A stretch of DNA of 64,000 nucleotides from Bacteroidales bacterium (GTDB lineage Bacteria > Bacteroidota > Bacteroidia > Bacteroidales > JAADJA01), in assembly GCA_021740645.1 (NCBI GenBank), contig JAIOZL010000002.1:62001-126000 (forward strand), written 5' to 3'. The position numbers were made by a program, and so were the translations under genes. Below are positions 42,056 to 50,692 of this stretch, piece by piece. Position 1 is the stretch's first letter. Every line of letters starts with the position of its first letter. Below the pieces are notes generated by a model that saw only the letters and a list, made by a program, of their open reading frames with translations, ran no database searches and was not told where the DNA came from.

Positions 42056-43832
42056 TTGTAGTAGAATTAAGTGGTACTTCAATCCTGATACTTGTTCCCT
42101 GTCCGGGCAGGGATTTTATTTCTATGTTTCCCTGAAGCAAACGTATTCGCTCCCTCATGTTTGGTATGCCATTTCCTGAGAGATTATTTTCTTCAGGAGG
42201 GTTAATTCCTTTACCATTATCAGTAATGTTAACGATAATAGAGTCAGGATTCTTTTTTAAACTCACTTCTGCTATTTTGGCTTCGGCATGCTTCACAATA
42301 TTACTCAGAGCTTCCTGCATGATCCTGAATAGGTATATAGTGCTCCGGTCATTGAGATCGTTGAATCTCCCGCTATGGGTGCAACGAATTTCAGTTGTGG
42401 TATTCTCCGAAATATCATCGCAGATGTTTTTTAGGGCGGTGATCAAACCAAATTCCTTTAATACTGCAGGCATTAGGTTATTAGATATCCTTCGGATTTC
42501 ATTAATCGTTTCATCAAAGGAAGTTTTTACTTCTTTAATGGTTTTTCCGGTATTACACACATCTTTACCGTCGATTCCTTCGAGTTTAAGTTTTAAGGCA
42601 ATTAGGGATTGACCCAATCCATCATGTAGCTCCCTTGAAAGCCGCTGCCGTTCAAGTTCCTGCCCATCAATCATGGCCGTAAAACGTTTATTCCGCTCCT
42701 GTTGCAACTCCGTGTCTTTTTCCCTGAGGCTCGATGCCATATCGTTGAAAGAGTTAGTAAGTTGGCCAATTTCATCGTTTTTTATCTGAGGTAATTTAAC
42801 ATTAAGATTTCCACGTCGTATGTATGTTGTGGCTTCATTTAATTTGATCAGGGGTAGGGTTATCCTTTTTGAAAAAATAAAGGATATTATAAAAACAACA
42901 ACAGCCACAAAAATGGTTAATATTAAAATGTTATTTCTTATGATATAAATGGATTTAGTTGCTTCAGCATAATCTATTTCTGAAAGGATTACCCAATTTA
43001 AACCCGGAAGATTTATTTTACTATAGGAGCTAAGCACCTTGATTCCACGATAATCATCAATAACTGAGGTGCCAACGGTGTTATTAAATGCCTTTTTTAC
43101 TCCCTCTGTCTTTACCTGGGTAACCATGATGGAATTTTCCTGAAACCGGGAGTTGCTTCGCATTAGTTCATCCTGACCCACCAGGTAGGACTCACCGGAT
43201 AATCCTAATCCACCTCCGGGATTTTGTTCAAGCATAATGGCATTTATTGCCTCCAGTGAAATCTCAAGGATTACTTTCAATGATCTACCAGAATTTGCAG
43301 TAAGCAGGGGTCCTGAAATGAACATTCTTTTTTTGCTAGTTACAGGATCAATGTTATAATCATGTATGATAAAATATTCAGATTGGGCCTGATCCTTCAA
43401 AATATTATTCAAAGGATCCTGGGATAGCAGGTTAATATATTCAAAACGAATAACCTTGGAATCATTAAAATTACATCGGGCCAGTTCTCCGCTTTGTTGT
43501 TCAATCACTGCGCACTCATAATACCTGCTTGCCCGAAGATGTTCCCATAAATAATTTTGTCCTTTATTTCTGGTATTTTCTTTCCTGTCTTTTTTTAAAT
43601 TATCTATATCATATGTATTAGAGATAAGCTTCAGTTCATTCATGCGATCCTGAAAAAATTGCTCAATTTGTCCCTTTTTCACCACTCTCACTGATGTTAG
43701 CTGGTCGAATGTTCTGCTTAGTAGCGCCTTTTTGAAGGTATAAAAGGAATAGGTGCTAACTACTGCAATGGCAATAACACCAATGATCACAAAGTATAAT
43801 ACAATTTTATCTGAAAGGGATCTGATCCTCAT
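42042..43832 (-). CDS. Sensor histidine kinase (Cache-like sensor, HAMP, HisKA_3)
   Basis: 596 aa. Membrane helix 1 is at ~10-30, an extracytoplasmic sensor at ~35-295 (SGESYLVGQDELMRSNSRF is Cache-like), helix 2 at ~301-320, HAMP at ~321-375, and HisKA_3 with phospho-acceptor His403 (RLSRELHDGLGQS). The ATPase domain has NIVKHAEA, TDNGKGI and GNGIPNMRERI. It is NarX-like in layout and phosphorylates the overlapping NarL-type regulator. A TACATTTG box at 43847-43854 (- strand) is a candidate promoter. The ligand is unknown. Confidence 0.9.
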   Translation of the reverse strand: MRIRSLSDKIVLYFVIIGVIAIAVVSTYSFYTFKKALLSRTFDQLTSVRVVKKGQIEQFFQDRMNELKLISNTYDIDNLKKDRKENTRNKGQNYLWEHLRASRYYECAVIEQQSGELARCNFNDSKVIRFEYINLLSQDPLNNILKDQAQSEYFIIHDYNIDPVTSKKRMFISGPLLTANSGRSLKVILEISLEAINAIMLEQNPGGGLGLSGESYLVGQDELMRSNSRFQENSIMVTQVKTEGVKKAFNNTVGTSVIDDYRGIKVLSSYSKINLPGLNWVILSEIDYAEATKSIYIIRNNILILTIFVAVVVFIISFIFSKRITLPLIKLNEATTYIRRGNLNVKLPQIKNDEIGQLTNSFNDMASSLREKDTELQQERNKRFTAMIDGQELERQRLSRELHDGLGQSLIALKLKLEGIDGKDVCNTGKTIKEVKTSFDETINEIRRISNNLMPAVLKEFGLITALKNICDDISENTTTEIRCTHSGRFNDLNDRSTIYLFRIMQEALSNIVKHAEAKIAEVSLKKNPDSIIVNITDNGKGINPPEENNLSGNGIPNMRERIRLLQGNIEIKSLPGQGTSIRIEVPLNSTTNESD

Positions 43833-43931
43833 AAGCTATAAAACGTCAAATGTAAAAAGTTTTATGCATAGAAATAAGTTGTCAGGAATAAAATCGACCG
43901 GAGTCGCTATTTTCCTAATAAAGTGATCTAA

Positions 43932-45023
43932 TTATTTATATCCTATTGCTGCATACCCCACCCAATGCCTCATATGGGCCGGCGCAGTTGTTCCCATACC
44001 CAGATCATTTACTTCAACAACAGGATGATCGATGCTATTGGCATAACCAATCTTGCTTCCTTTTAAAGGTTCATTTCCCAGGGCTTCATTCAAATGGTAG
44101 GAGGTAAGTAATCCCAATGGTACAGAATATCGGCCGCACCAGGTCCAATTGTATTCCCTGAAATCATTCTCATTAACCGTAAAATTGCAAAAAGCCTGAA
44201 TTTTCTGTGGTGTCAAATACCCAGAAAGTATATCTATAATCCTTTGTTCATACTTAAGGGCTTTTACATAACCGATGCTGTCTGTGCCAAATTTGGCGAA
44301 ATCTTTTCCTCCCCAATCTTCATCGCCATAATGAACGGCATCGGTTGAAATCACTATGGCCAGATCTTTGCCCCAGATCAAATCCTTTTCTTCCATATAT
44401 TTTTGGAGGGTTGTGGAAAGGGGCTTAGCGATTTCTTCCATTTTATCAAACGACATATACGGCACCAGGATGGAAACGATCTCTACATTTGAATTGAAAT
44501 ACTGCAGAAAAGGAAGAATGGCTTCCACTGAATGTTCCATTCGTTGCATGGAGTCGTTTACCTGAAAAATTTGACTGGGAAGACGCTCAATAATCGCATC
44601 TCTAAGTTCTGATACTTTTATGTTTCCATAAGGCCCTTTCCAGAAATTGTAACTATCAAATACAATCTGATCCTCAAGATTAAGCAGTTTTGCTTTATGC
44701 GCTACTCCAAAAAGGATTACAGTTTTGGCCTTAATGTTTTGAAGTGCTGAAGGGTATAAATTTCCCACATAGGCATAATCGTCGTGCGGACATATCACTA
44801 CTTTTGGATTTCCCACAAAATGAATTTTACCCATTTCTGAATTTTGATTTTCCATTCGACGTATCCTGGCTATTATACTATCCATCTGCCAGTCATACTG
44901 TGCAAAGCCCACGGTATCAGCTAATGACCTCACATTGGTTTCTACCCGTTCTTTTTGATGACATGCTGAAATCGTTATCCACAATAGCAGTATAGAAATA
45001 CCGTTAAAAATTTTGTAATTCAT
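43932..45023 (-). CDS. MEMO1-family lipoprotein (AmmeMemoRadiSam system protein B type)
   Basis: 363 aa. A lipobox ITISAC near residue 21 marks it as a membrane-anchored lipoprotein, unusual for the MEMO fold. The fold signatures are CPHDDYAYVG, VAHKAKLL, MEHSVEAILPFLQYF and STDAVHYG, covering the metal or dioxygenase-like pocket of MEMO1 proteins. In prokaryotes these travel with AMMECR1 and a radical-SAM enzyme; neither is adjacent. Function unknown. Its start overlaps the end of the Rossmann gene at 45004 by 20 bp, so they share a transcript. Confidence 0.82.
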   Translation of the reverse strand: MNYKIFNGISILLLWITISACHQKERVETNVRSLADTVGFAQYDWQMDSIIARIRRMENQNSEMGKIHFVGNPKVVICPHDDYAYVGNLYPSALQNIKAKTVILFGVAHKAKLLNLEDQIVFDSYNFWKGPYGNIKVSELRDAIIERLPSQIFQVNDSMQRMEHSVEAILPFLQYFNSNVEIVSILVPYMSFDKMEEIAKPLSTTLQKYMEEKDLIWGKDLAIVISTDAVHYGDEDWGGKDFAKFGTDSIGYVKALKYEQRIIDILSGYLTPQKIQAFCNFTVNENDFREYNWTWCGRYSVPLGLLTSYHLNEALGNEPLKGSKIGYANSIDHPVVEVNDLGMGTTAPAHMRHWVGYAAIGYK

Positions 45024-45654
45024 TTGATTCTAATATTTTGAATTGTTCTTTGTTTTTTAAAGCTGTTTGCACCATAGCCCGGGCCACCCTGTCTGCCTGA
45101 ATACCTTTATATTTTCTAAGCTTTCCTATAAAAAGGGGATTAATTATTTTATAAACAGCAATGGCCGTTTTTTCACCCGCACGGTGTTCTTTTCTTTTTC
45201 CCATTAACAAAGATGGCCTGAAAATAAAAAGTTGAGGTAGCCCAATTTCTTTTAATGCATTTTCCACTTCACCTTTTATTCGGTTATAGAATATTGCCGA
45301 TCGCGAATTTGACCCTAATGCACTTACGATAAGAAATTTTTCAACTTTCCATTCTCTTGCTTTTTTACCCAATTCCAGCACATAGTCAAAATCAACCTTT
45401 CGGAAATTATCTTTTGTCCCGGCTTTTTTAATTGTTGTCCCGAGGGTGCAAAAAATATGATGAACTGACCCTGGTATTTGAAATTCATTTAACTTTTCAA
45501 AGTCCAAAATATGAGGGATTACCTTTGGCGAAGTAATTTCAATCTCCTTTCTTAAAATAACATGAATTTTGTCGTATGTTTCTTCTTTAACCAACTGAGA
45601 TAAAAGTTCCGACCCGACCAGGCCTGTTGCCCCTGCTATTACTGCTGTTTTCAT
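45004..45654 (-). CDS. NAD(P)-binding Rossmann oxidoreductase (atypical SDR)
   Basis: 216 aa. AVIAGATGLVGSELLSQL is the GxxGxxG cofactor motif; HHIFCTLGTTIKKAGTK, FLIVSALGSNSRS and FYNRIKGEVE (YxxxK-like) match the HTATIP2/TIP30-like atypical SDRs. The substrate is unknown. A TATATTTG box at 45706-45713 (- strand) could be its promoter. It is the first gene of the two-gene set with the MEMO lipoprotein. Confidence 0.82.
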   Translation of the reverse strand: MKTAVIAGATGLVGSELLSQLVKEETYDKIHVILRKEIEITSPKVIPHILDFEKLNEFQIPGSVHHIFCTLGTTIKKAGTKDNFRKVDFDYVLELGKKAREWKVEKFLIVSALGSNSRSAIFYNRIKGEVENALKEIGLPQLFIFRPSLLMGKRKEHRAGEKTAIAVYKIINPLFIGKLRKYKGIQADRVARAMVQTALKNKEQFKILESNELQNF

Positions 45655-45812
45655 ATTAAAATACTTTAATTAGAACACAGATAACACTCATTTGGCGGAT
45701 TTAAACAAATATATTAGTCGGTGGTTATCTGTTTAATCTGAGGTATCTGCGTTCAATTCATTTCGGATTAAAATTAATCATTAAATTTATAGCATCAATA
45801 TAATGATTGTAA

Positions 45813-46199
45813 ATGAGCAGATACCGGCTTTTACTAGTTTTGGCTTTAATCGTCATCGTTCCCATCGGTTTTTTAACCAAATTTTATACAGGCCCTGCGC
45901 AATCGTGGGTTAATGATTCGTTGGGTGGGTTATTTTATGAAATTTTCTGGTGTCTTGTTTTTGGATTTATTTTCCAAAAGACAAAAGCCATTAAGATAGC
46001 GCTAATCGTATGCGCTTCAACCTGTTTCCTGGAATTTCTGCAGTTGTGGGATGTTTCTTTTCTGGAGAAACTGAGAGGGACCTTTTTAGGGCAAACCATA
46101 TTGGGTAACTCTTTTAACTGGCTCGACTTCCCATACTATTTTGTTGGAAGCTTTTTTGGTTTTTTGTTTTTAATCCAATTCAAGAAATTAAGCAAATAA
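45813..46199 (+). CDS. DUF2809 family membrane protein
   Basis: 128 aa with about four membrane helices. LGGLFYEIFWCLVFGF, FLEFLQLWD and ILGNSFNWLDFPYYFVG match DUF2809, a small integral membrane family of unknown function distantly like VanZ (acidic/Gln motif in helix 3). It is alone on the + strand and divergent from the Rossmann gene, with a 158-bp spacer that holds no clear structure beyond a promoter-like box. Confidence 0.8.
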   Translation: MSRYRLLLVLALIVIVPIGFLTKFYTGPAQSWVNDSLGGLFYEIFWCLVFGFIFQKTKAIKIALIVCASTCFLEFLQLWDVSFLEKLRGTFLGQTILGNSFNWLDFPYYFVGSFFGFLFLIQFKKLSK

Positions 46200-46203
46200 A
46201 CAA

Positions 46204-47349
46204 TTATCCTTCAAACATATATTCAACGATCCTTTTTACGTCTTTATCTTTTAGGCTATAATGCATACCGCCTACTTTGTTTTGAATCATCAGTTGGATT
46301 ATTTCTGACTTTTTACTTCCATCAATTCCGATTTCACTCATTCGAACAGGGCATTCAATTTTCCGGAAGAAATTTTCAATTTCAAGAATGGTTTTTTCTG
46401 GATCAGATTGATCAAAAAGTGCTTTGCCCAATTCTGAAATTCTTTCAGGAATTCTTTCCGTCATTAATTTGAGCCATGCAGGATATGCAATACTAAGTGT
46501 TGCTCCATGGGCCGTGTCGTATAATAACGAAAGAATGTGGCCTATGCTATGCACACCCCATTCACCGAACTCCCGACCATTAGAAGTCAGGCCATTTAAT
46601 GCCATAGTGGCTGCATACATGATTTTAGCCCTCAGTTCATAATCTCCCAAATTATTTAAAAGAGCCGGTCCATAATCCATAGCCTCTTTTATGATTGAAT
46701 ACACAAAACGGTCAGATAGTGTGGCTTCCCCTTTCCCGAAATAGTTTTCCAGGGCATGGGCTATTAAGTCGGCAATTCCATAAGCAGTATATGCTTTTGA
46801 TACTGAGAAAGTATAGGAGGGATCGAGGAAGGAATGTTGAGGGTACATCAGCTTGTGCCGGAAACCTAATTTCTTTTTTAATTGAGGATTTTGTACAACG
46901 GCAAACTGATTCATTTCGGAGCCGGTGGCTGCCAGGGTCAGCACGCTGATAATGGGAACAGCAGCTGTTGGTTTCCGCTTATTTTCCATAAAATCCCATA
47001 CATCTCCTCCTGATGAAATTCCCAGGGCGATTAATTTAGCTGAGTCGATCACACTCCCTCCGCCCACAGCTAAAACTACCTCAACTTGTTTCTCTCTCCC
47101 AAGACTGACGGCATTATTCACATCCATGATCAAAGGATTTGGTTTTATTCCTTTGCATTCAATTACATTTGCCTTAATGGAGTTAAGCTGATGAATAACT
47201 GCATTATAAATTCCATTTTTTTTAATGGAACCTTTCCCGTAAACCAGCAATACATTTTTTCCATAATTTGAAACCACTTTTCCAAGGTCATTTATAACAT
47301 CATTTCCAAAGTGGACTATTGTTGGGTTTTCTATTTTGAAGTTTTGCAT
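46204..47349 (-). CDS. Iron-containing alcohol dehydrogenase (BDH-type)
   Basis: 381 aa, the normal type III length. The nucleotide motif GGGSVIDSAK follows an N-terminal GKGSIKKNG. The metal ligands lie in DLIAHALENYF and HSIGHILSLLYDTAHG (Asp and three His). LAATGSEMN is the family signature. It resembles NADPH-dependent butanol dehydrogenases and YqhD-like aldehyde reductases, so it likely reduces aldehydes to alcohols. It converges with DUF2809 4 bp away. It could work with the AFOR on the same aldehydes, which is inference. Confidence 0.9.
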   Translation of the reverse strand: MQNFKIENPTIVHFGNDVINDLGKVVSNYGKNVLLVYGKGSIKKNGIYNAVIHQLNSIKANVIECKGIKPNPLIMDVNNAVSLGREKQVEVVLAVGGGSVIDSAKLIALGISSGGDVWDFMENKRKPTAAVPIISVLTLAATGSEMNQFAVVQNPQLKKKLGFRHKLMYPQHSFLDPSYTFSVSKAYTAYGIADLIAHALENYFGKGEATLSDRFVYSIIKEAMDYGPALLNNLGDYELRAKIMYAATMALNGLTSNGREFGEWGVHSIGHILSLLYDTAHGATLSIAYPAWLKLMTERIPERISELGKALFDQSDPEKTILEIENFFRKIECPVRMSEIGIDGSKKSEIIQLMIQNKVGGMHYSLKDKDVKRIVEYMFEG

Positions 47350-47469
47350 TGCTGTTTATTAATTTTTTTATTTTGGTGATAAAAATAGGAATTCTTTTTT
47401 TTATATTTTCGCTGCATATGTAAGTTGCCAAATAGCTTATAACAAAATTCCAATTATTAATAGTCGTAT

Positions 47470-47736
47470 ATGAAAATCAAAATTTTTCAGTTTTTAATTC
47501 TTGCATTGTTCTTACAAATTTCCGTATCATTTTCTCAAAATGATCTCCCTTTGGATGCAATTGTAAAATCTATAGCCGAATTAGGCTTTGGCCCTGTTCA
47601 AAATTTTTCCACTGGAGAAGGAAAAATTATTAGTGTTGTTTGGGTACAACATAAATGTTTTATATTTGCAGTATCAATACAACATAATAAATTTGTTATT
47701 GTTGAATGTATAAAACAGTTGTTATGCAAAATCTAA
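47470..47736 (+). pseudogene. Truncated exported-protein remnant
   Basis: The frame begins with a good signal peptide (FLILALFLQISVSFSQ) and ~30 ordinary residues (LPLDAIVKSIAELGFG), then loses protein-like character at about residue 55, where the promoter and leader of the ATPase gene begin (47639 onward). It ends inside the ATPase gene. I read it as the 5' stump of a secreted-protein gene cut off when the ATPase cassette arrived. It may instead be a small peptide; confidence is low. Confidence 0.35.
47639..47668 (+). promoter_or_regulatory. Promoter of the AAA_14 ATPase gene (TTTG, N18, TATATTTG)
   Basis: TTTG at 47639-47642 and TATATTTG at 47661-47668 with an 18-bp spacer. Between the box and the ATG lies an imperfect inverted repeat, CAACATAATAA and TGTTATTGTTG (about 47680-47704), that could be an operator. 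Confidence 0.6.
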
Positions 47737-48920
47737 TAAATTACTCCTCGGCACGAATAAATAGTGTATCAACAAAATTTGTCAGGTATTTAACAAAAGA
47801 AATAGAATGGGACGACCGGTTGATAGGGATTACAGGTGCCAGGGGAACAGGGAAAACAACATTGATGTTGCAACACATAAAAAACACTTTCGGGGCATCC
47901 GGCGATACGTTGTATGTTTCTTTGGACGACTATTATTTTACCCAACACCGTCTATTTGACCTGGCTGAAAAGTTTTATATGAATGGAGGTTTGCATCTTT
48001 TTGTTGATGAAGTGCATAAATATCCGTCATGGTCAATTGACATTAAGAATATTTACGATATTTTTCCTGAATTAAAAATAGTTTTTTCCGGTTCGTCGGC
48101 TTTACAATTGCATAAAGCGACAGGAGACCTAAGCCGCAGGGCAGCCATGTATCATTTACATGAATTGTCATTTCGGGAGTACCTTAACCTTACACTTAAA
48201 ACAAATTTTGAATCAATTTTAATAAGCGATATTTTAAGTAACCATCAAAAACTGGCTGGAGATATTGTTAAAAACATCAGGATAACTGCATTGTTTAAAA
48301 ATTATTTGCAGAACGGGGCGTACCCATTTTTTATAGAAGCGAAAGGCCAATACTACGATAGGTTAATAAACACTGTAAATACAATTATTGAAAACGATTT
48401 ACCAGCGATAGAAAATATAAACTATCAATCGGTACATAAATTACGAAAACTGATTTCTTTAATTGCTGATAGTGTCCCGTTTAAAATCAATATTTCTGAA
48501 TTAAGCCGTAAATCAGGATTAAGCCGAGATGTTTTGTTACGCTTACTTGCTTTATTGGATAATGCAAGCCTCATAACTAATATCCGGCAAAAAGGGGCTC
48601 CAACAGGCCATTTAACAAAACCCGATAAAATATATTTAAATAATACGGCTTTACTATTTGCAATAAATACAAACCAGCAAGTCTCATCCGGTACCATACG
48701 AGAAACCTTTTTTATGAATCAGTTGATACAAAAGCATAAATTACTCTCTGTTAAGAAAGGCGATTTTCTTGTTGATAATAAGTACACTTTCGAAATTGGT
48801 GGAAGAAACAAAACCAATGAACAGATCGCAGGTTTGAATAATGCATTTGTTGTTGCCGATGATATTGAGTTTGGTTATAAAAATACTATCCCTCTTTGGA
48901 TGTTTGGTTTTTTATATTAA
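47706..48920 (+). CDS. AAA_14/DUF4143 family ATPase
   Basis: 404 aa. Walker A GARGTGKTT, Walker B HLFVDEVHKYP, sensor 1 KIVFSGSSALQ and SRRAAMYHLHELSFREYL define the AAA_14 domain; the C-terminal DUF4143 part ends DIEFGYKNTIPLWMFGFLY. These ATPases are very common in Bacteroidota, often as variable or transferred genes, and their biological role is unknown. ATG 47706 and ATG 47724 are both possible. It has its own promoter and interrupts what looks like a secreted-protein gene. No clear remnant of that gene is seen after 48920. Confidence 0.88.
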   Translation: MYKTVVMQNLINYSSARINSVSTKFVRYLTKEIEWDDRLIGITGARGTGKTTLMLQHIKNTFGASGDTLYVSLDDYYFTQHRLFDLAEKFYMNGGLHLFVDEVHKYPSWSIDIKNIYDIFPELKIVFSGSSALQLHKATGDLSRRAAMYHLHELSFREYLNLTLKTNFESILISDILSNHQKLAGDIVKNIRITALFKNYLQNGAYPFFIEAKGQYYDRLINTVNTIIENDLPAIENINYQSVHKLRKLISLIADSVPFKINISELSRKSGLSRDVLLRLLALLDNASLITNIRQKGAPTGHLTKPDKIYLNNTALLFAINTNQQVSSGTIRETFFMNQLIQKHKLLSVKKGDFLVDNKYTFEIGGRNKTNEQIAGLNNAFVVADDIEFGYKNTIPLWMFGFLY

Positions 48921-49048
48921 TCCTTTTGTATAATATTATTAAATCATTATTTGCTTAGATGTCCATCCCAATTATCATGAAAACCGATTTATAAAATCAA
49001 TGTTATAAACCTTGAACTGTACAGGCAAGTGAATTTAATTCATTTAGT

Positions 49049-49056
49049 TAAATTTG
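49049..49056 (+). promoter_or_regulatory. Promoter -7 box (TAAATTTG) heading the menaquinone cluster
   Basis: TAAATTTG fits TAnnTTTG and lies 20 bp before ATG 49077. It also argues against the upstream ATG at 49029 as the start. Confidence 0.5.
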
Positions 49057-49076
49057 CATCAATCAAAATAACTACT

Positions 49077-49505
49077 ATGATCTCACTAAACACACCCATC
49101 GAACAACTCAACGCCATGAATAAAAACACCCTCATGGATCAACTCGGAATCGAATATCTCGAAGCAAAAGAAGGATATGTAAAAGCCAAAATGCCGGTGG
49201 ACAGCAGGACTAAACAACCCTTTGATATTTTGCACGGCGGTGCCAGTATTGCTTTGGCTGAAACCATCGCTAGCTTAGGTTCTGCTTTACTTGTGGATAT
49301 GGAAAAGAACGATGTGAGAGGCGCAGCTGTAACTGCTAATCATATTGGTGCAATAGCCAGAGGGTATGTGTATGCTGAAGCAAATCTTATTCATAAAGGA
49401 AGTATTACCCATGTGTGGGATATTGAAATTAAGGACCAGGGCGGGTATCGGGTTTCGGTTTGCAGGATTACTGTAATCATTATTCCCAAAAGAGAAATTA
49501 AATAA
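49077..49505 (+). CDS. menI: Hotdog thioesterase, probable DHNA-CoA hydrolase (MenI-like)
   Basis: 142 aa from ATG 49077. A single hotdog domain of the PaaI type with the active-site loop FDILHGGASIALAETIAS (His-Gly-Gly and catalytic Glu) and HIGAIARGYVYAEA. It is the first gene of the menaquinone cluster and stands 19 bp before menF. DHNA-CoA hydrolysis is the step between MenB and MenA, so context supports MenI; from sequence alone any PaaI-type acyl-CoA thioesterase is possible. Confidence 0.75.
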   Translation: MISLNTPIEQLNAMNKNTLMDQLGIEYLEAKEGYVKAKMPVDSRTKQPFDILHGGASIALAETIASLGSALLVDMEKNDVRGAAVTANHIGAIARGYVYAEANLIHKGSITHVWDIEIKDQGGYRVSVCRITVIIIPKREIK

Positions 49506-49524
49506 TTAATAATTACTTGATTAA

Positions 49525-50622
49525 GTGCTAAACAAGATAACTCAACTCCTCCAGGTTTGCCTGGAAAAAAATGTTCCATTTGTTAGCTATTCCCTTCCGG
49601 AAAGCAATGAAATACATACCTGGGTGCAAAGCTCAGGACAGTTCAATTATGTGGAACATTTTTATGAGATTGCTGACAAGGAAGGATTTGTTTATGCCCC
49701 CTTTCACCGCAGAACCAATTTCCCTATTGCTTTTTTTGAACCAGAAGATATTTTCGTTAATGATGAAATCGATCTACAGTTTATAGAAAAGCTTGCAAAC
49801 AGGGACAAGATGTATCCTGACGATAAACTTGAAATACCAATATCTATTCGAAAAGAGGAATATTTATTGCAAACTGCCAAATTTGTTTCTTCCTTAAATG
49901 ACCAATTTACGAAAGCTGTGCTGTCCCGTGTTGAAAGAATCCTTAAGCCGGCAGGCTTTGATCCAGGGGAGTTTTTTCTCCATTTGAAAAAATCTTATCC
50001 CAAAGCTTTTTGCCATATCATTTATCTTCCCGGAGCCGGCCTGTGGACAGGCGCTTCACCTGAAACATTAGTGAGGATGGACGGAAAACAAGCATGGACA
50101 TTATCCCTCGCCGGAACACAGCCAAAACCAAAGGATGATAAAACCATTAAATGGTCGGAAAAGGAAATTGCAGAACAAAGGATAGTAACAGATTATATTG
50201 AGGAGATTCTCAGAGGCTTTCGCCTTCATAGTTTTGAAAAGGAAAAAACTTATGACCTCACTGCCGGAAATGCAGTTCATCTGGCCACAAAATTTAAGTT
50301 TGACCAACAACTAATTAAGGATCATTTTGCAGGTTTTGTGACTCAACTTCATCCAACACCAGCTGTTTGTGGTTTTCCCAAAGAAAAAGCACTTGACCTA
50401 ATTTTTGAAACAGAAGAGCATAATCGGGAATATTATTCGGGATATTGTGGCCCTTTAAATTATAAAAATAATACCGACCTCTTTGTTAATCTGCGATGCA
50501 TGAAAATACTTAATGATGAAATGGCCTTATTTGTTGGTGGTGGATTAACGAAGTTATCAGCACCTGAAAAGGAATGGGAAGAGACCGTATTAAAGGCAAA
50601 GACATTATTGTCAATCATATAA
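49525..50622 (+). CDS. menF: Isochorismate synthase MenF
   Basis: 365 aa. The chorismate-binding domain has WTGASPETLVRM, WTLSLAGTQ (the conserved Thr of the active site), KEIAEQRIVTDYIE, the HPTPAVCGFPKEKAL loop, and EHNREYYSGYCGPL. It converts chorismate to isochorismate, the entry to menaquinone. The start is GTG at 49525. A pchA- or entC-type siderophore role is unlikely given the men neighbours. Confidence 0.9.
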   Translation: MLNKITQLLQVCLEKNVPFVSYSLPESNEIHTWVQSSGQFNYVEHFYEIADKEGFVYAPFHRRTNFPIAFFEPEDIFVNDEIDLQFIEKLANRDKMYPDDKLEIPISIRKEEYLLQTAKFVSSLNDQFTKAVLSRVERILKPAGFDPGEFFLHLKKSYPKAFCHIIYLPGAGLWTGASPETLVRMDGKQAWTLSLAGTQPKPKDDKTIKWSEKEIAEQRIVTDYIEEILRGFRLHSFEKEKTYDLTAGNAVHLATKFKFDQQLIKDHFAGFVTQLHPTPAVCGFPKEKALDLIFETEEHNREYYSGYCGPLNYKNNTDLFVNLRCMKILNDEMALFVGGGLTKLSAPEKEWEETVLKAKTLLSII

Positions 50623-50638
50623 TTTTTCCCGACCTTTG
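50608..50638 (+). promoter_or_regulatory. Possible internal promoter ahead of menD (TTG, N20, GACCTTTG)
   Basis: TTG at 50608-50610 and GACCTTTG at 50631-50638, 20 bp apart. The same CGACCTTTGC stands before menB at 52404-52413, so both genes may have weak internal promoters. Confidence 0.4.
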
Positions 50639-50651
50639 CAATACTATAATT

Positions 50652-50678
50652 CATCCGGTGACTCAAAGTCATCGGATG
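50652..50678. repeat. 12-bp hairpin with 3-nt loop in the menD leader
   Basis: CATCCGGTGACT, loop CAA, AGTCATCGGATG, with one G-U pair. It ends 14 bp before ATG 50693, and the half-site recurs in the inverted repeats at 13840-13917. No U-tract follows, so it is not a terminator; it could influence menD translation or be a dispersed palindrome. Confidence 0.6.
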
Positions 50679-50692
50679 CGCATTTTTATCCT

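Noticed and set aside
48921-49048. A 3' remainder of the secreted-protein gene after the ATPase
   Set aside because: All frames are short and AT-rich, and nothing continues the 47470 frame.
50636-50692. TTG at 50636 as the menD start
   Set aside because: It falls inside the promoter-like CGACCTTTGC box and would translate the leader hairpin; MenD proteins begin as at ATG 50693.
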